From: Methylophilus sp. DW102
GTDB lineage: Bacteria > Pseudomonadota > Gammaproteobacteria > Burkholderiales > Methylophilaceae
Assembly: GCF_037076555.1 (NCBI RefSeq)
Contig: NZ_AP029023.1
Coordinates: forward strand, 1,612,001 to 1,676,000
Reading direction: 5' to 3'
Length of the DNA: 64,000 nt
Shown here piece after piece: positions 8,092 to 21,500 of this stretch. Both the position numbers and the translations under genes were made by a program. Every line of letters starts with the position of its first letter. Position 1 is the first letter of the stretch. The notes beneath the pieces are model-generated. The model did not search any database. It was given only the letters and a program-made list of their open reading frames with translations, and was not told where the DNA came from.

Positions 8092-10353
8092 CTAAACCAG
8101 CGCTTGTTGCAACCAATCATTAAATGCGTCTATTGGCATGGGTTTACCAAACAGGTAACCCTGGTAGCGGCGGCAACCATTGTTTAGCAACAGCTCCAGT
8201 TGTTCTGGGGTTTCAACCCCTTCGGCAATCACGCCGAGGTACATGCTCTGCGCCATTGCAATAATGGTACGCACAATGGTGCGGTCATGACTATCGGTCA
8301 CAATATCATTTACAAATGAGCGGTCTATCTTGAGTTGATACAGTGGCAATTTTTTCAGATATTGCAACGAAGAATAGCCGGTGCCAAAGTCGTCTAGGGA
8401 GAACTGGATGCCTGACTGGCTGAGCTCTGTCATGATGCGTACCGCATCGTCCACATTTTCCAAAAGCAGGCTTTCGGTTAACTCCAGACGCAAGGCATTA
8501 GGGTTGATTTGATGCCGCTGTAAACAGGCTTTGACCATGGCGGTGAAATTGGCCTGACGGAACTGGCGCGCGCTGATATTCACCGACAAACTGAGTTCAC
8601 GTGTTTTTTGTGCCCGTTGCCAAACGGCAATTTGTGCACATGCCTGGTCGAGCACCCACATGCCGATTTCAACAATCAGGCCACTGCTCTCGGCCACCGC
8701 GATAAATTGCAGCGGTGAAATGAGGCCTTGGGTGGGGTGTTGCCAACGCAGCAAGACTTCTGCACCAAACGGCCGGCCGGTGTGATCCACTTGCACCTGA
8801 TAATAAACCCGCAACTGTTGCTGGACGATGGCTTCGCGCAGCTCGGCTTCGAGGCGCGCTTGCGTCGCAATCTCGGTCTGCATGCCAGGCTCATACAGAC
8901 AGGCATGGTTGCGGCCAGTCTGCTTCGCTTTGTGCAAGGCGATGTCCGCGGCTTTCACATAGTCCGTTTCATCCATGTCTGTCCCGCTAAAGCTGCACAA
9001 ACCCATGCTGGCGGTCACCGGTAGCTTGAGTCCTGCCACGTTAAAGGGCCGTTGCAGGGTTTTGTGCAATTTGCGCTGCAAGGCCCAGACCTGTTGTACC
9101 GCCTTGTCTTTTTGGGTGGACAGCCCGGAAAGCAGAATCAGAAACTCATCGCCGCCCATACAGGCAATAAAATGCGGTTGTGCCGCCTTTTGCAGGCGCT
9201 GCGCCACTTGCTGCAACAGCGTATTGCCTGCATTGTGGCCATGGGCTTCATTCACCCATTTGAAATGGTCGAGGTCGATATAAATGAGACCGCCATGTTG
9301 CTCTGCGGCGGATTGATGACGCAAGGCATGCAATACTTCATACATTTTTTTGCGGTTAGGCAAACCGCTCACCGGCTCAAGATAGGCCAGGGTTTGCATC
9401 GACTGCTGTGACAAATGGCGATCCACGACGATACTGACCAGTCTGGCCGCCTGCCCGATCAGGGATTGCTCAGCGGCTGTAGGTAGTTGTACCTGGCGCG
9501 AATACAAGGCAAACGCCCCGAGCACTTCCCCCGCAGCATTGAGAATAGGCTCTGCCCATCCGCCCTGCACTCCCGAAGCCTGTGCTGCCGTTCGGTGGTA
9601 CTGCCAGTAAGGATGGGTCATGACATTTTCAACCATCACGCGCTGGCGCGTGGCAATCGCTGTGGCAAGAGAGCCATTACCGGCCTCCAGCTTGAGCTGT
9701 TGCAAGGTTTGCAGTAGCGGAGATGGCAAACTGGGCGCGATCACGGTTTGTACACGTTGCCCCAGATCCTGCGTCACTACGATGGCACAAAAGGTCTCGG
9801 GATGCAGCGCTTCGATCTCGCCAACAATCCAGGCCAGGATGTGTTCGGTGTCCTGTTCTTTAAGAATCAGCTCCAGCATAGAAAACTTGAAGCGATCATA
9901 GTCTCGCACTCGTTGTTTTTCTTGCTGGTAAAGCAAGGCAGCTTGATGCGTCTGACTCACATCCCGCACCAGCAGCAAACAACGTGGCTCGTTTTGCCCA
10001 TGCAAAAAATAATGCACTCGACACTCTAGCCACTGCACTCCCAGCTGGTCGCAGGCAATCTGTATGCATTGTTGGGTGGTCTGATCAGTGGCGGGCGTTA
10101 ACAGGGCTTTTATCAACGCATGACTTTCGGCGGGTAAGGCTTGCCAAAGGCCGTTGCTATTCAAGACTTGATGCGCTGGTGAAGTCGCAGCTGGCCCTTG
10201 CGCTAACACAGACAAACAATCACCGGCGGCATTGGTCTCAACCGCCAGGTAATACTGGGCCGGATCAAGCAAATTAGACCACTGTTCAAGAAGCACACAC
10301 AGTGCAGGATTGGCCAATATTGAAGCACTTGGCTCAGAGATTACTGAAGACAT
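8092..10353 (-). CDS. GAF-GGDEF-EAL cyclic-di-GMP signalling protein
   Basis: Predicted soluble c-di-GMP enzyme of 753 aa. A PAS/GAF-like sensory part covers about residues 20-300, a GGDEF domain about 315-490 with the intact motif GGDEF at 400-404, and an EAL domain about 500-750. The EAL site reads EVLLRW (E about 533), with NISARQF, TESLLLEN, DDFGTGYSSL, KIDRSFV and AEGVETPEQ all present, so phosphodiesterase activity is likely. No RxxD inhibitory site precedes GGDEF and the usual arginine before it is missing (CMGGDEF), so the cyclase domain may be weak or only bind GTP. It lies convergent to the motility operon, which fits a role in the motile/sessile switch (inference). Confidence 0.9.
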   Translation of the reverse strand: MSSVISEPSASILANPALCVLLEQWSNLLDPAQYYLAVETNAAGDCLSVLAQGPAATSPAHQVLNSNGLWQALPAESHALIKALLTPATDQTTQQCIQIACDQLGVQWLECRVHYFLHGQNEPRCLLLVRDVSQTHQAALLYQQEKQRVRDYDRFKFSMLELILKEQDTEHILAWIVGEIEALHPETFCAIVVTQDLGQRVQTVIAPSLPSPLLQTLQQLKLEAGNGSLATAIATRQRVMVENVMTHPYWQYHRTAAQASGVQGGWAEPILNAAGEVLGAFALYSRQVQLPTAAEQSLIGQAARLVSIVVDRHLSQQSMQTLAYLEPVSGLPNRKKMYEVLHALRHQSAAEQHGGLIYIDLDHFKWVNEAHGHNAGNTLLQQVAQRLQKAAQPHFIACMGGDEFLILLSGLSTQKDKAVQQVWALQRKLHKTLQRPFNVAGLKLPVTASMGLCSFSGTDMDETDYVKAADIALHKAKQTGRNHACLYEPGMQTEIATQARLEAELREAIVQQQLRVYYQVQVDHTGRPFGAEVLLRWQHPTQGLISPLQFIAVAESSGLIVEIGMWVLDQACAQIAVWQRAQKTRELSLSVNISARQFRQANFTAMVKACLQRHQINPNALRLELTESLLLENVDDAVRIMTELSQSGIQFSLDDFGTGYSSLQYLKKLPLYQLKIDRSFVNDIVTDSHDRTIVRTIIAMAQSMYLGVIAEGVETPEQLELLLNNGCRRYQGYLFGKPMPIDAFNDWLQQALV

Positions 10354-10684
10354 CGCAAACTTTCACAACTGCAGTGCACAATCTCTGTCCCTCCAACGCA
10401 GGTAAATACGCTGGTCATGAGATGGCACACCCCCGAAGAATATTTTTAGAATAGCACTACCAATGGATGGCTGCGCATTATATTTACAATAATGTGTCCA
10501 AAAAGCAGTGCGATGTCAAGCACAGATACCTTAACACTTGTCTGGCTGCAAGCAAGTTCGCGGGTAGAAACAGTGCGCGACCATCCCCCTCCCCGGCCTC
10601 ACTTTGGGGTAAATCCGGCGATTGGAGTTCGTCCCACGTAAGATGGCTTTGCATCATAAAAAATCAAAGAAAAATCGCCCAAAT
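10354..10684. other. Intergenic region upstream of the GGDEF-EAL gene
   Basis: These 331 bp separate the start of the GGDEF-EAL gene from the end of msrQ. I see no convincing gene: reading frames here lack a ribosome site and any family character. The region must hold the promoter of the GGDEF-EAL gene on the minus strand, but I could not find a clear -35/-10 pair. No repeat or strong hairpin stands out. Confidence 0.5.
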
Positions 10685-11299
10685 CTACTTTCTACTAAAG
10701 ACAGGCAAACGCAAGAGCATGATCAAGCCAAACACCCCGCTGTAAATGATCGGTTCGGTCAGGTCTTTTTTGACCAGCCACCAGAAATGCAGCAAGGCCA
10801 AGACCGCAATCACATACACCAGTTGATGCAATGTTTTCCAGCGCTGTTTAAGGGCATGCATGGCTGCCTGGTTAGAAGTAGCCGCCAACGGCACAGTCAA
10901 TAATAAAGCCAATGCCCCAACCAGCACATAGGGATGCTTGACGATATCTTTGACCATGTCTGACCAGTCGAACTGATAATCCAGCCAGACATAACTGGTC
11001 ACATGCAAACTGGCATAGGCAAACATCCATAACCCTAACAGGCGCCGCACGGCGATCAACCAGCCTAGACGGGTGAGAGATTTAAGCGGTGTCACACTCA
11101 GTGACAGTAACAAAAATACCAGTGCCCACGTGCCGGTCGAACGCTCAATAAGTTCAACCGGATTCGCCCCCAGGTCATTGGTAACCCCCAGATAGACCAG
11201 GCGCAGTATCGGCAGTAATGCGCCTAGCCAAACCAGCATCTTTACCCCCTTGATGCGGTCTTTCACTGAAAGAGAAGGCCATGTGAATAAAGGACTCAT
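10685..11299 (-). CDS. msrQ: Heme b membrane subunit MsrQ of periplasmic methionine sulfoxide reductase
   Basis: Six-helix inner-membrane protein of the ferric-reductase-like family that carries electrons from the respiratory chain to MsrP in the periplasm. The 204-aa length, the RLLGLWMFAYASLHVTSYVW helix with its histidine, the RWKTLHQLVYVIAVLALLHF segment and the VLVGALALLL helix match the MsrQ/YedZ family. The gene begins 1 bp after msrP ends, so the two are one transcript. The pair repairs oxidised methionines in envelope proteins. Confidence 0.93.
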   Translation of the reverse strand: MSPLFTWPSLSVKDRIKGVKMLVWLGALLPILRLVYLGVTNDLGANPVELIERSTGTWALVFLLLSLSVTPLKSLTRLGWLIAVRRLLGLWMFAYASLHVTSYVWLDYQFDWSDMVKDIVKHPYVLVGALALLLTVPLAATSNQAAMHALKQRWKTLHQLVYVIAVLALLHFWWLVKKDLTEPIIYSGVFGLIMLLRLPVFSRK

Positions 11300-11300
11300 A

Positions 11301-12248
11301 TTAGAAATTTTTCTTCAAATCCATCCCGGCATACAAGCTGGCGACTTCTTCATAACCATTAAACAGCTTGGTTTTCACGCGCCCGGCAAACAGTCCTGCG
11401 CCGATACGCTTCTCTGAGGACTGCGTCCAGCGTGGATGATCGACTTGCGGGTTTACGTTGGCGTAAAACCCGTATTCACGCGGACTAGCCCGCATCCAGG
11501 TTGTCGTTGGCATCTGCTCTACAAAGCGAATGGTAGAAATGGCTTTGGCCCCTTTAAACCCATACTTCCATGGCACCACCAGACGCACTGGTGCGCCGTT
11601 CTGATTTGGCAAGACCTTGCCATACAGTCCCACCGCCAGAATCGTCAGTGGTTGCATGGCCTCATCCATACGCAACCCCTCCACATAAGGCCAGTCCAGT
11701 ATTGGCATGCGCGCGCCAGGCATATGCCGGGGGTCGTTATACGACACAAATTCAATATACTTTGCATTGCCGGTCGGTTGCGCCCAGTCAATCAGCGCCT
11801 TGAGTGGCAACCCTATCCATGGGATGACCATAGACCAGCCCTCGACACAGCGCATACGATAAATCCGCTCTTCAAGCGGTGCCAGCTTCATCAGTTGCTC
11901 AATGCCTATGGTTTTCGCTTGCTTGACCGCACCTTCTATCTTGATGGTCCATGGCGTCGGCTTGAACAGCACCGCCTCGCGCGCCGGGTCTTCTTTGCCG
12001 GTGCCAAACTCATAATAATTATTGTAATTGGTCACGTCCTGCAAAGCGGTGAGCGTCTCCTCCTTGCCATAGGCGGTTTTTTGAAACTCCAGCGTTTGCG
12101 CTGCCTGTGCCGTGGTTGGCAACCACAAACTGGCAGCGGCGATACCAGCAGCCTTGATCAAGGTCCGGCGTTGTTCAAACAGCGCTTGCGGCGTGATTTC
12201 TGAGGGTAAGATTCCGCTGGGGTTGCTGCGGTGAGGGTCAAATTGCAT
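11301..12248 (-). CDS. msrP: Molybdopterin catalytic subunit MsrP of protein-methionine-sulfoxide reductase
   Basis: Periplasmic molybdoenzyme that reduces methionine sulfoxide in proteins, fed by MsrQ. The 315-aa protein has a twin-arginine signal ([18 protein letters not shown], residues about 27-44, ending TAQA), so it is exported folded with its cofactor. The sulfite-oxidase fold follows, with the cofactor cysteine in [16 protein letters not shown] chose the ATG at 12248 because an AGGAAAC ribosome site stands just upstream and homologues begin here; an upstream in-frame start at 12317 would add 23 residues that look untranslated. Confidence 0.94.
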   Translation of the reverse strand: MQFDPHRSNPSGILPSEITPQALFEQRRTLIKAAGIAAASLWLPTTAQAAQTLEFQKTAYGKEETLTALQDVTNYNNYYEFGTGKEDPAREAVLFKPTPWTIKIEGAVKQAKTIGIEQLMKLAPLEERIYRMRCVEGWSMVIPWIGLPLKALIDWAQPTGNAKYIEFVSYNDPRHMPGARMPILDWPYVEGLRMDEAMQPLTILAVGLYGKVLPNQNGAPVRLVVPWKYGFKGAKAISTIRFVEQMPTTTWMRASPREYGFYANVNPQVDHPRWTQSSEKRIGAGLFAGRVKTKLFNGYEEVASLYAGMDLKKNF

Positions 12249-12369
12249 GTTGTTTCCTGTGTGGTGACAATTGTATGTTTGTCGCGTATGACAGGAAAAC
12301 CTTACAGGGGATTCCAAATAAAAATAAAACTTTAACTGCCAGGGACGTTTGACAGGGCTAAATGCGTCA

Positions 12370-12395
12370 CTTGAGGCCCTTAACTGGGCCTCAAG
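12370..12395 (-). terminator. Strong hairpin downstream of the TPR gene
   Basis: A perfect 10-bp inverted repeat, CTTGAGGCCC and GGGCCTCAAG, with loop TTAACT. It sits 30 bp past the stop of the minus-strand TPR gene and before msrP. The minus-strand side is not U-rich, so it may be a weak terminator or an mRNA 3'-end stabiliser. Confidence 0.55.
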
Positions 12396-12425
12396 CGCAA
12401 ATCATCCAGTTTGATTGGGAATGCT

Positions 12426-13304
12426 TTATTTTGCCTGTGTCAACAAGGCGTCCAGTTCAGCATCTTTTAATTTGGCGGCAATGGTACGGGCTTGCTGCAG
12501 TAACTGTTGCGCAGCCGCATGATCCCCTTGTGCCTTTTTTGAAGCGGCCCATTGAATGGCGGTCTTGGCTTCATAAAATTCGCCGCCATTGTCATGCGCA
12601 TAGTCCATCAAGCGCTGGTAGGTTTTGTCTGCCCCGACAAAGTCTTTTTTATCGGTAAACAATTGCCCCAAAGTCAGGCTGGCTTCAGCATATTGGTCAG
12701 GGGTGCCTGATTTGCGCAGCATCAGGACACCTTTGAGCTGATATTCAATCGCTTTTTCAGCCTGTTTTAACTGCTGATAGGTCATGGCTTCGTGGATATA
12801 GCTATCCGCGCGCTCGTCGTCGTTCAAGGAGAGCTTTTCGCCGGCTTCAAATGATTTGAGCGCGTCAGCATACTGCTCCATTTCAAAATAGGCTTCGCCG
12901 ATGAGGTTGTGGGCAACGCGGGCATAGCGGCGCATGTTTTGCTGCTCGCTAAATTTCAATGCTTGCTGATAACTCTCCAGCGCTGCGGCATGCACTTTGG
13001 CTTCCAGCTGCGCATTGCCCAACAACATATGCGCCGCAATCAGATCCAGCCCTTCCGGCTTGAGGCTTAGTGCCTGTTTAAAGCTCTGCTGGGCGGCGGT
13101 GTTATCCCCTAAACCCGATTGCGCGCGGCCTTTGCAAAGCCAAAATTCAGCCTGTTTTGCATGCTGCTCCGCAAGTTTGACGGCTTCAGCGTATTGATGT
13201 TTTTGGACGGCAGTATCGCAGGCATCTAATGCAGCATCCTTAGCCATTGATTCATTTATAATCAATAGATTAACAGCAAAAATTAAAGTTAATTTTAAGT
13301 TCAT
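12426..13304 (-). CDS. Exported tetratricopeptide-repeat protein
   Basis: A 292-aa protein with a short N-terminal signal peptide (MNLKLTLIFAVNLLIINESMA) and then TPR helices through the whole length; clear repeat units occur near residues 50-80, 90-125 and 130-160 (for example AHNLIGEAYFEMEQYADALKSFE). It is probably periplasmic. TPR proteins act as binding scaffolds, so the partner cannot be told from sequence. It starts 2 bp after ligA ends on the same strand and may be cotranscribed with zipA-ligA. Confidence 0.75.
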   Translation of the reverse strand: MNLKLTLIFAVNLLIINESMAKDAALDACDTAVQKHQYAEAVKLAEQHAKQAEFWLCKGRAQSGLGDNTAAQQSFKQALSLKPEGLDLIAAHMLLGNAQLEAKVHAAALESYQQALKFSEQQNMRRYARVAHNLIGEAYFEMEQYADALKSFEAGEKLSLNDDERADSYIHEAMTYQQLKQAEKAIEYQLKGVLMLRKSGTPDQYAEASLTLGQLFTDKKDFVGADKTYQRLMDYAHDNGGEFYEAKTAIQWAASKKAQGDHAAAQQLLQQARTIAAKLKDAELDALLTQAK

Positions 13305-13306
13305 AT

Positions 13307-16827
<3,521 letters not shown>

Positions 16828-16879
16828 GTGACTTAACAATCCTTTATAACGCTTGCATTATGATACAACAAAACTGGCG

Positions 16880-19800
16880 CTAAGCCGCATGCATGCGGAT
16901 GGCCTCTTCGATATCCACATCGACAATCCGTGACACGCCCGACTCTTGCATGGTGACCCCAATTAGCTGTTCAGACATCTCCATGGTGATTTTGTTGTGA
17001 GAAACAAACAAGAATTGGGTTTTTTCTGACATCACGCGCACCAGTTGGCAGAAACGCTCGGTGTTGCTGTCATCTAATGGTGCATCCACCTCATCCATCA
17101 GGCAAAACGGAGCCGGATTTAACCTGAACAGCGCAAACACCAGCGCCATGGCCGTCAGCGCTTTTTCGCCCCCGGATAATAACTGGATGGTCGTGTTTTT
17201 TTTGCCTGGCGGTTGCGCAAAGACTTGTACGCCGGTATCCAGAATTTCATCACCCAACAGCACCAGCTTAGCATTGCCGCCATTAAACAAGGTATTAAAT
17301 AATTCGCCAAAGTGACGGTTGGCTTCATCAAAGGTTGCGCGCAGTTTTCCGCGGGTTTCGCGGTCTATTTTCTGGATCGCCTCTTCCAGCGTTTCGCTGG
17401 CGGTGAGCAGGTCTTGCAGTTGACTGTCCAGATACCCTTTACGCGCCTGCTCGCTGGCTAATTCTTCAATCGCAGCCAGGTTGACTGCGCCGAGTTGCTG
17501 GATCTGCTGTTGTAACCTTTGGGTCGTTTGTGCCAGTGTTTCGGCTTTGCTGTCATGATTTAGCCCTTGCTGAAGCAAGGCTTCATCCAGCCCCGTTTCA
17601 GACAAAGACTGCTGGCATTGCTCGACTTGTAGCTGACAGGCCTGCTGTTTAAGTCTTTGTTGCTCAACGGTGTCGCGCAAGGGATGCAATTGCTGCTCGA
17701 TTTGCATGCGCTGACGCTCTTCTGACTGCAAAACGGCTTCTTTCTGCGCCAGATCGTTACGCACATGCGCCAGCGCATGCTCACAAGTGTGCTGCTTGTC
17801 CAAGGCCTGTGCCAAATGTGCCTTCAAGGTTTCCATGGCACTGACGGCCAGCGTTTGCTCGGTTTCTTGCAGGCGTAATTGCAAATGCTCACGCTCTTGG
17901 CTGAGCTGACTCAAGCGGTGCTGCAAATCATTGACAGCATTTTGCAACAGGGTTTGCTCGAATACTTGTGACTGATGCGCTTTTTCAGCCTGCTGTACGC
18001 TGTCACGCGCATCAAAATAGGCTTGCTCTACATGATGCTTGAGGGCCTGCGCTTCGCGCGCCGCCTGTTCCAGGCTGGCAAACTGCGCCTGATACTGCGC
18101 GATCCTGGCTTGCGCTTGCAAAATCTCGTCATTGAGACTCTGCTGCCGTACTTGCAGCGCAGACAGGTCTTGTTGCAAAGCGGTTTGCCTGCGCGACGCG
18201 TTGTCATAGGCCTGCTGCAAGCTTGACTGTTGCATCTGCGCCTCATGCATGGCTGCGGTATATTGTTTGATCCGTGGATGTGCCTGCTGCTGTTGCAAGC
18301 GCAACTGTTGCAGCGCCTGTTCAATCAGTTGCACCTGCTGCTGGGTGTGATTAACCGCAGCTTGCGCGGCTTCCAAACCGGCCTGTAACTTGACCAGTTG
18401 CTGCTGCCGTTCCAACACGCCTTGCATGGCATTCTGGCGGCCATGATAAACCACGCTATAGCGTTGATAGAGATCCCCTTGCTTGCTAAGCAGACTCACG
18501 CCTGCCGGGAGTTGCGATTGAAAGTGGCCAGCTTGGGCAATATCCTCAATCACATAAATGCCCATGAGCCAGTGTTGCAAGGCACCGGCAATTTCCGGCT
18601 GCTTGAGCGTAAGCAAACTATATAGGCTAGGCAATCCTTGCCAACGCTCTGGTAAACTATCGCGCGCCGTTCCAGCCATGGCTATGGCTAAAGCGGCTTG
18701 CGGATGCGGTAATGTAGCCAACATCGGCAAAGATTCAGTGAGCAAGGCATTCAGTTTATAGCCCAGGACCGCTTCGAGTGCGGGTTGCCATGCGGCATCC
18801 ACCTCTACCGCCTGCCACAAACGCGCCGCTGATTGCAAACCGCTTTGTTGCAACCAGGGCCCTAGTTGCTGGTCTTGCTTGAGGCTTTGCAGCAACTTTT
18901 GCAAAGACTGGATTTCGGCTTCAAGCTGGTTCAGCTGGCGTTGAGCCTGCTGCCAGTCTTGCCTGGCTTGCAGCAACCATTGCTGTTGCTGCTGCTCATC
19001 TACCCGCCATTGTTGTAGCTGCTGTTCTTCTTGCTGCAACTGGGCTTGCTGTTGCGCCTGCTGCTGCTTATACCCCTCCAAGGCCTGCATATCTGGCAAG
19101 GCCCAGGCTGATAGCTCACCTTGTAACTGTTGCAAGCGCTGGCTGGATTCAGAAAGATTGCGTTGCAAAAACTGTACGTTATTCTGCTCCAGTTGCATCT
19201 GCTGGCGGCATTGCTGCACGGCTTGCTGTGCTTCACTGGCGGCTTGCTGTATACCTTGCAACTGTAATGACTGTGCAGGCAAAGCCTGTTGCAAGGCTTG
19301 CAACTGCTGCGCTTGTTCGGTCAGCGTTTGTTGTGCGGAGGCAAGTGCCGTGGTTTTTTCGTCCAGTTGCTGTTGTAACTGCGCTTGCTGCTGGCTACCA
19401 CGTTCAATCTGCCCCTGCAGCTGTTGCTGCTGTTGCAGCAGTCTTAAGCGGGCCTCTTCCGATTGCTTGACTTGTAAATCCAGATTGGAAACTTGCGCGT
19501 TGGCCTCGTAAAAGGCCGCCTGTGCCGTATGCAATTCGCCTGATACGGCCTGATGCTGCTGTCGAGCCTGCTCCAAAACCAGCTCGCAACGCCTTAACGC
19601 CGCAACTTTCTCCTCCAGCGCATTCACTGCGTGCGCTACCGCTTGTGAAGCGGCCTCGTAAGTCAGCACAGCATCTCGCTTGCGCAACCACCACCATTGC
19701 GCCTCAGCCAGTTGGTACGCCGCTTGCAGTGACTGATATTTCTGCGTCACCACGGCTTGCGCCTCCAGCTTGAGAATCTGCTTGTTCATCTCGCGTGAAA

Positions 19801-20389
19801 TATCTTCCACGCGCGCAAGATTCTCACGTGTATCACGCAAGCGTAGCTCTGTTTCACGCCTGCGCTCTTTATATTTGCTGATCCCTGCGGCTTCTTCGAG
19901 AAATACTCGCAGCTCTTCTGGCCGGGCTTCAACAATACGTGAAATCGTGTTTTGACCGATGATGGCGTAAGCACGTCCCCCAAGGCCGGTGCCCAAAAAC
20001 AAATCCGCCACATCCCGACGGCGTACCGCAGTGTTATTAATATAGTAGCTTGAGCCCTTATCGCGCTCGATTACACGCTTGACCGAGATTTCAGCATATT
20101 GATTCCACTCGCCACTGGCACCACCCAGGCTGTTATCAAAAATGAGCTCGACACTGGCCCGCGAAATAGGTTTGCGATGCGAAGATCCGTTAAAAATCAC
20201 TGCGTCCATGGCATCGGCGCGCATTTCCTTGGCGGAGGATTCGCCCAGCACCCAGCGGACCGACTCCATGACGTTAGACTTGCCACAGCCATTGGGCCCT
20301 ACCACGCCCACACGCTGCCCATGCAGGTGGATGGTCGTTGGATCAACAAAAGACTTGAACCCCGCAAGTTTTAAATGTGTCAGACGCAA
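16880..20389 (-). CDS. smc: Chromosome segregation ATPase SMC
   Basis: Forms the arms and ATPase heads of condensin, which organises and segregates the chromosome. The 1169-aa protein has the N-terminal Walker A (GPNGCGKSN, about 32-40), two very long coiled coils, a hinge near residues 510-640 (YKLNALLTESLPML and following) and a C-terminal head with signature LSGGEKAL and Walker B FCLMDEVDAPLDD. Translation appears to begin at TTG (MRLTHLKLAGFKSF), since that is where homologues start and no ATG lies before it. The coiled coils are strikingly rich in glutamine. It is divergent from queF. Kleisin partners scpA/scpB are not here. Confidence 0.96.
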   Translation of the reverse strand: MRLTHLKLAGFKSFVDPTTIHLHGQRVGVVGPNGCGKSNVMESVRWVLGESSAKEMRADAMDAVIFNGSSHRKPISRASVELIFDNSLGGASGEWNQYAEISVKRVIERDKGSSYYINNTAVRRRDVADLFLGTGLGGRAYAIIGQNTISRIVEARPEELRVFLEEAAGISKYKERRRETELRLRDTRENLARVEDISREMNKQILKLEAQAVVTQKYQSLQAAYQLAEAQWWWLRKRDAVLTYEAASQAVAHAVNALEEKVAALRRCELVLEQARQQHQAVSGELHTAQAAFYEANAQVSNLDLQVKQSEEARLRLLQQQQQLQGQIERGSQQQAQLQQQLDEKTTALASAQQTLTEQAQQLQALQQALPAQSLQLQGIQQAASEAQQAVQQCRQQMQLEQNNVQFLQRNLSESSQRLQQLQGELSAWALPDMQALEGYKQQQAQQQAQLQQEEQQLQQWRVDEQQQQQWLLQARQDWQQAQRQLNQLEAEIQSLQKLLQSLKQDQQLGPWLQQSGLQSAARLWQAVEVDAAWQPALEAVLGYKLNALLTESLPMLATLPHPQAALAIAMAGTARDSLPERWQGLPSLYSLLTLKQPEIAGALQHWLMGIYVIEDIAQAGHFQSQLPAGVSLLSKQGDLYQRYSVVYHGRQNAMQGVLERQQQLVKLQAGLEAAQAAVNHTQQQVQLIEQALQQLRLQQQQAHPRIKQYTAAMHEAQMQQSSLQQAYDNASRRQTALQQDLSALQVRQQSLNDEILQAQARIAQYQAQFASLEQAAREAQALKHHVEQAYFDARDSVQQAEKAHQSQVFEQTLLQNAVNDLQHRLSQLSQEREHLQLRLQETEQTLAVSAMETLKAHLAQALDKQHTCEHALAHVRNDLAQKEAVLQSEERQRMQIEQQLHPLRDTVEQQRLKQQACQLQVEQCQQSLSETGLDEALLQQGLNHDSKAETLAQTTQRLQQQIQQLGAVNLAAIEELASEQARKGYLDSQLQDLLTASETLEEAIQKIDRETRGKLRATFDEANRHFGELFNTLFNGGNAKLVLLGDEILDTGVQVFAQPPGKKNTTIQLLSGGEKALTAMALVFALFRLNPAPFCLMDEVDAPLDDSNTERFCQLVRVMSEKTQFLFVSHNKITMEMSEQLIGVTMQESGVSRIVDVDIEEAIRMHAA

Positions 20390-20433
20390 AGTAAGTAAAC
20401 TGCTTATAAGAATTTGAGTGGTCGCTTAAGCGT

Positions 20434-20439
20434 TATAAT
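20434..20439 (+). promoter_or_regulatory. -10 element of the queF promoter (candidate)
   Basis: A perfect TATAAT lies 21 bp before the queF start in the 70-bp gap between divergent smc and queF. No good -35 hexamer is present at 16-18 bp, so this is only a partial promoter call. Confidence 0.4.
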
Positions 20440-20459
20440 ACCCATTTTTAAGACGAAAC

Positions 20460-20915
20460 ATGCGCACAATGAACGAACATTTACTTGGTGGGAAACCCAC
20501 TGCACAACCGACTAAAACACTGGAAACTTTTGAAAATCCCAATTCGCAGAGAGACTTCCATATCCATATGGAAATTCCAGAGTTTACCTGCCTGTGTCCA
20601 AAAACCGGTCAACCTGACTTTGCGGTGATTTATCTGGACTATATTCCCAACAAGTTATGTGTTGAGCTCAAGAGTCTTAAACTTTACATGTGGTCATTCC
20701 GCGATGAGGGCTGCTTCCATGAAGCGGTCACCAATCAGATTCTGGATGATCTAGTCTCTGCCATAGACCCAAAATTTATGCGCGTAACCGCCAAGTTTTA
20801 TGTCCGTGGTGGCATTTTCACCAATGTGGTGGCCGAACATCGTGCCCCAGGCTGGCAGCCACAACCTTTTGTCGAGCTCTCTCAGTTTTCTGCGCAAAGT
20901 AATATACGCGGATAA
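20460..20915 (+). CDS. queF: NADPH-dependent 7-cyano-7-deazaguanine reductase QueF
   Basis: Reduces the nitrile preQ0 to the amine preQ1 in queuosine biosynthesis. The 151-aa length marks the short, single-domain QueF type. The thioimide-forming cysteine is in [14 protein letters not shown] and the QueF motif is [20 protein letters not shown]. An in-frame ATG three codons later (20469) is an alternative start. queD, an earlier step of the same pathway, lies 1.6 kb downstream on the same strand, which supports the role. Confidence 0.95.
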   Translation: MRTMNEHLLGGKPTAQPTKTLETFENPNSQRDFHIHMEIPEFTCLCPKTGQPDFAVIYLDYIPNKLCVELKSLKLYMWSFRDEGCFHEAVTNQILDDLVSAIDPKFMRVTAKFYVRGGIFTNVVAEHRAPGWQPQPFVELSQFSAQSNIRG

Positions 20916-20940
20916 GCCATTTGACCATGCAAAAAAACAA

Positions 20941-20964
20941 AAGCCCGGCAATGCCGGGTTTTTT
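20941..20964. terminator. Bidirectional terminator between queF and the tRNA genes
   Basis: Stem CCCGGC/GCCGGG with loop AAT, followed by six Ts on the plus strand and preceded by an A-rich run that gives U-rich RNA on the minus strand. It can end queF (plus) and the tRNA-Ala/tRNA-Glu transcript (minus). Confidence 0.85.
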
Positions 20965-21077
20965 ACTGCGTAATCTGTACGCAGCTTTACACCATAGCCT
21001 TAAAGAAGCTTAAGCTTTAATAAGCAGGTAATTTAAATAAATATGAAATTTAAAGCTAGAAATCACTGAGTGATTTT

Positions 21078-21153
21078 TGGCGTCCCCACGGGGATTCGAA
21101 CCCCGGTCGCCTCCGTGAAAGGGAGGTGTCCTAGGCCTCTAGACGATGGGGAC
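21078..21153 (-). tRNA. tRNA-Glu (anticodon UUC)
   Basis: The minus strand folds as a 76-nt cloverleaf including encoded CCA. Acceptor GTCCCCA pairs with TGGGGAC, the T arm has GTTCGAATC, and the anticodon loop CTTTCAC reads UUC. It is second in a two-tRNA transcript behind tRNA-Ala. Confidence 0.96.
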
Positions 21154-21242
21154 CTAAGAAATTTAACAACCCGTGCATTATACCAGTTTTTCAAATAATT
21201 AAAATATTTATTTTTTAAAAAAATTCAATATTTTCAATCACT

Positions 21243-21318
<76 letters not shown>

Positions 21319-21371
21319 AAATCTCTGGTATTGCAGTTCTTTGTTTTGCAGTGCAATTCAAAGAAGGCGCC

Positions 21372-21400
21372 ATATTAATGATGCCCAGATATCTTGTCAA
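21372..21400 (-). promoter_or_regulatory. Sigma70 promoter of the tRNA-Ala/tRNA-Glu operon
   Basis: On the minus strand TTGACA and TAATAT are separated by exactly 17 bp, about 47 bp upstream of the mature tRNA-Ala end. The -10 is followed at once by GGCGCC, a GC-rich discriminator typical of stable-RNA promoters under stringent control. Confidence 0.8.
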
Positions 21401-21500
21401 CGACTTTGATAAGAAAACATGAAAAAAACTTTATATCGTTTTGTTTTATGAGGCCCTGCCTTGTTTTGCTACAGAGCCTGCCGTAAAAACCTTGAGAAAC

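Noticed and set aside
10467..10745. 92-aa frame in the gap upstream of the GGDEF-EAL gene
   Set aside because: No ribosome site, overlaps the end of msrQ on the other strand, and has random-looking composition.
19158..19511. Cysteine-rich frame antisense to smc that looks like a metal-binding protein
   Set aside because: The cysteines are the reverse complement of the glutamine/alanine codon runs in the SMC coiled coil.
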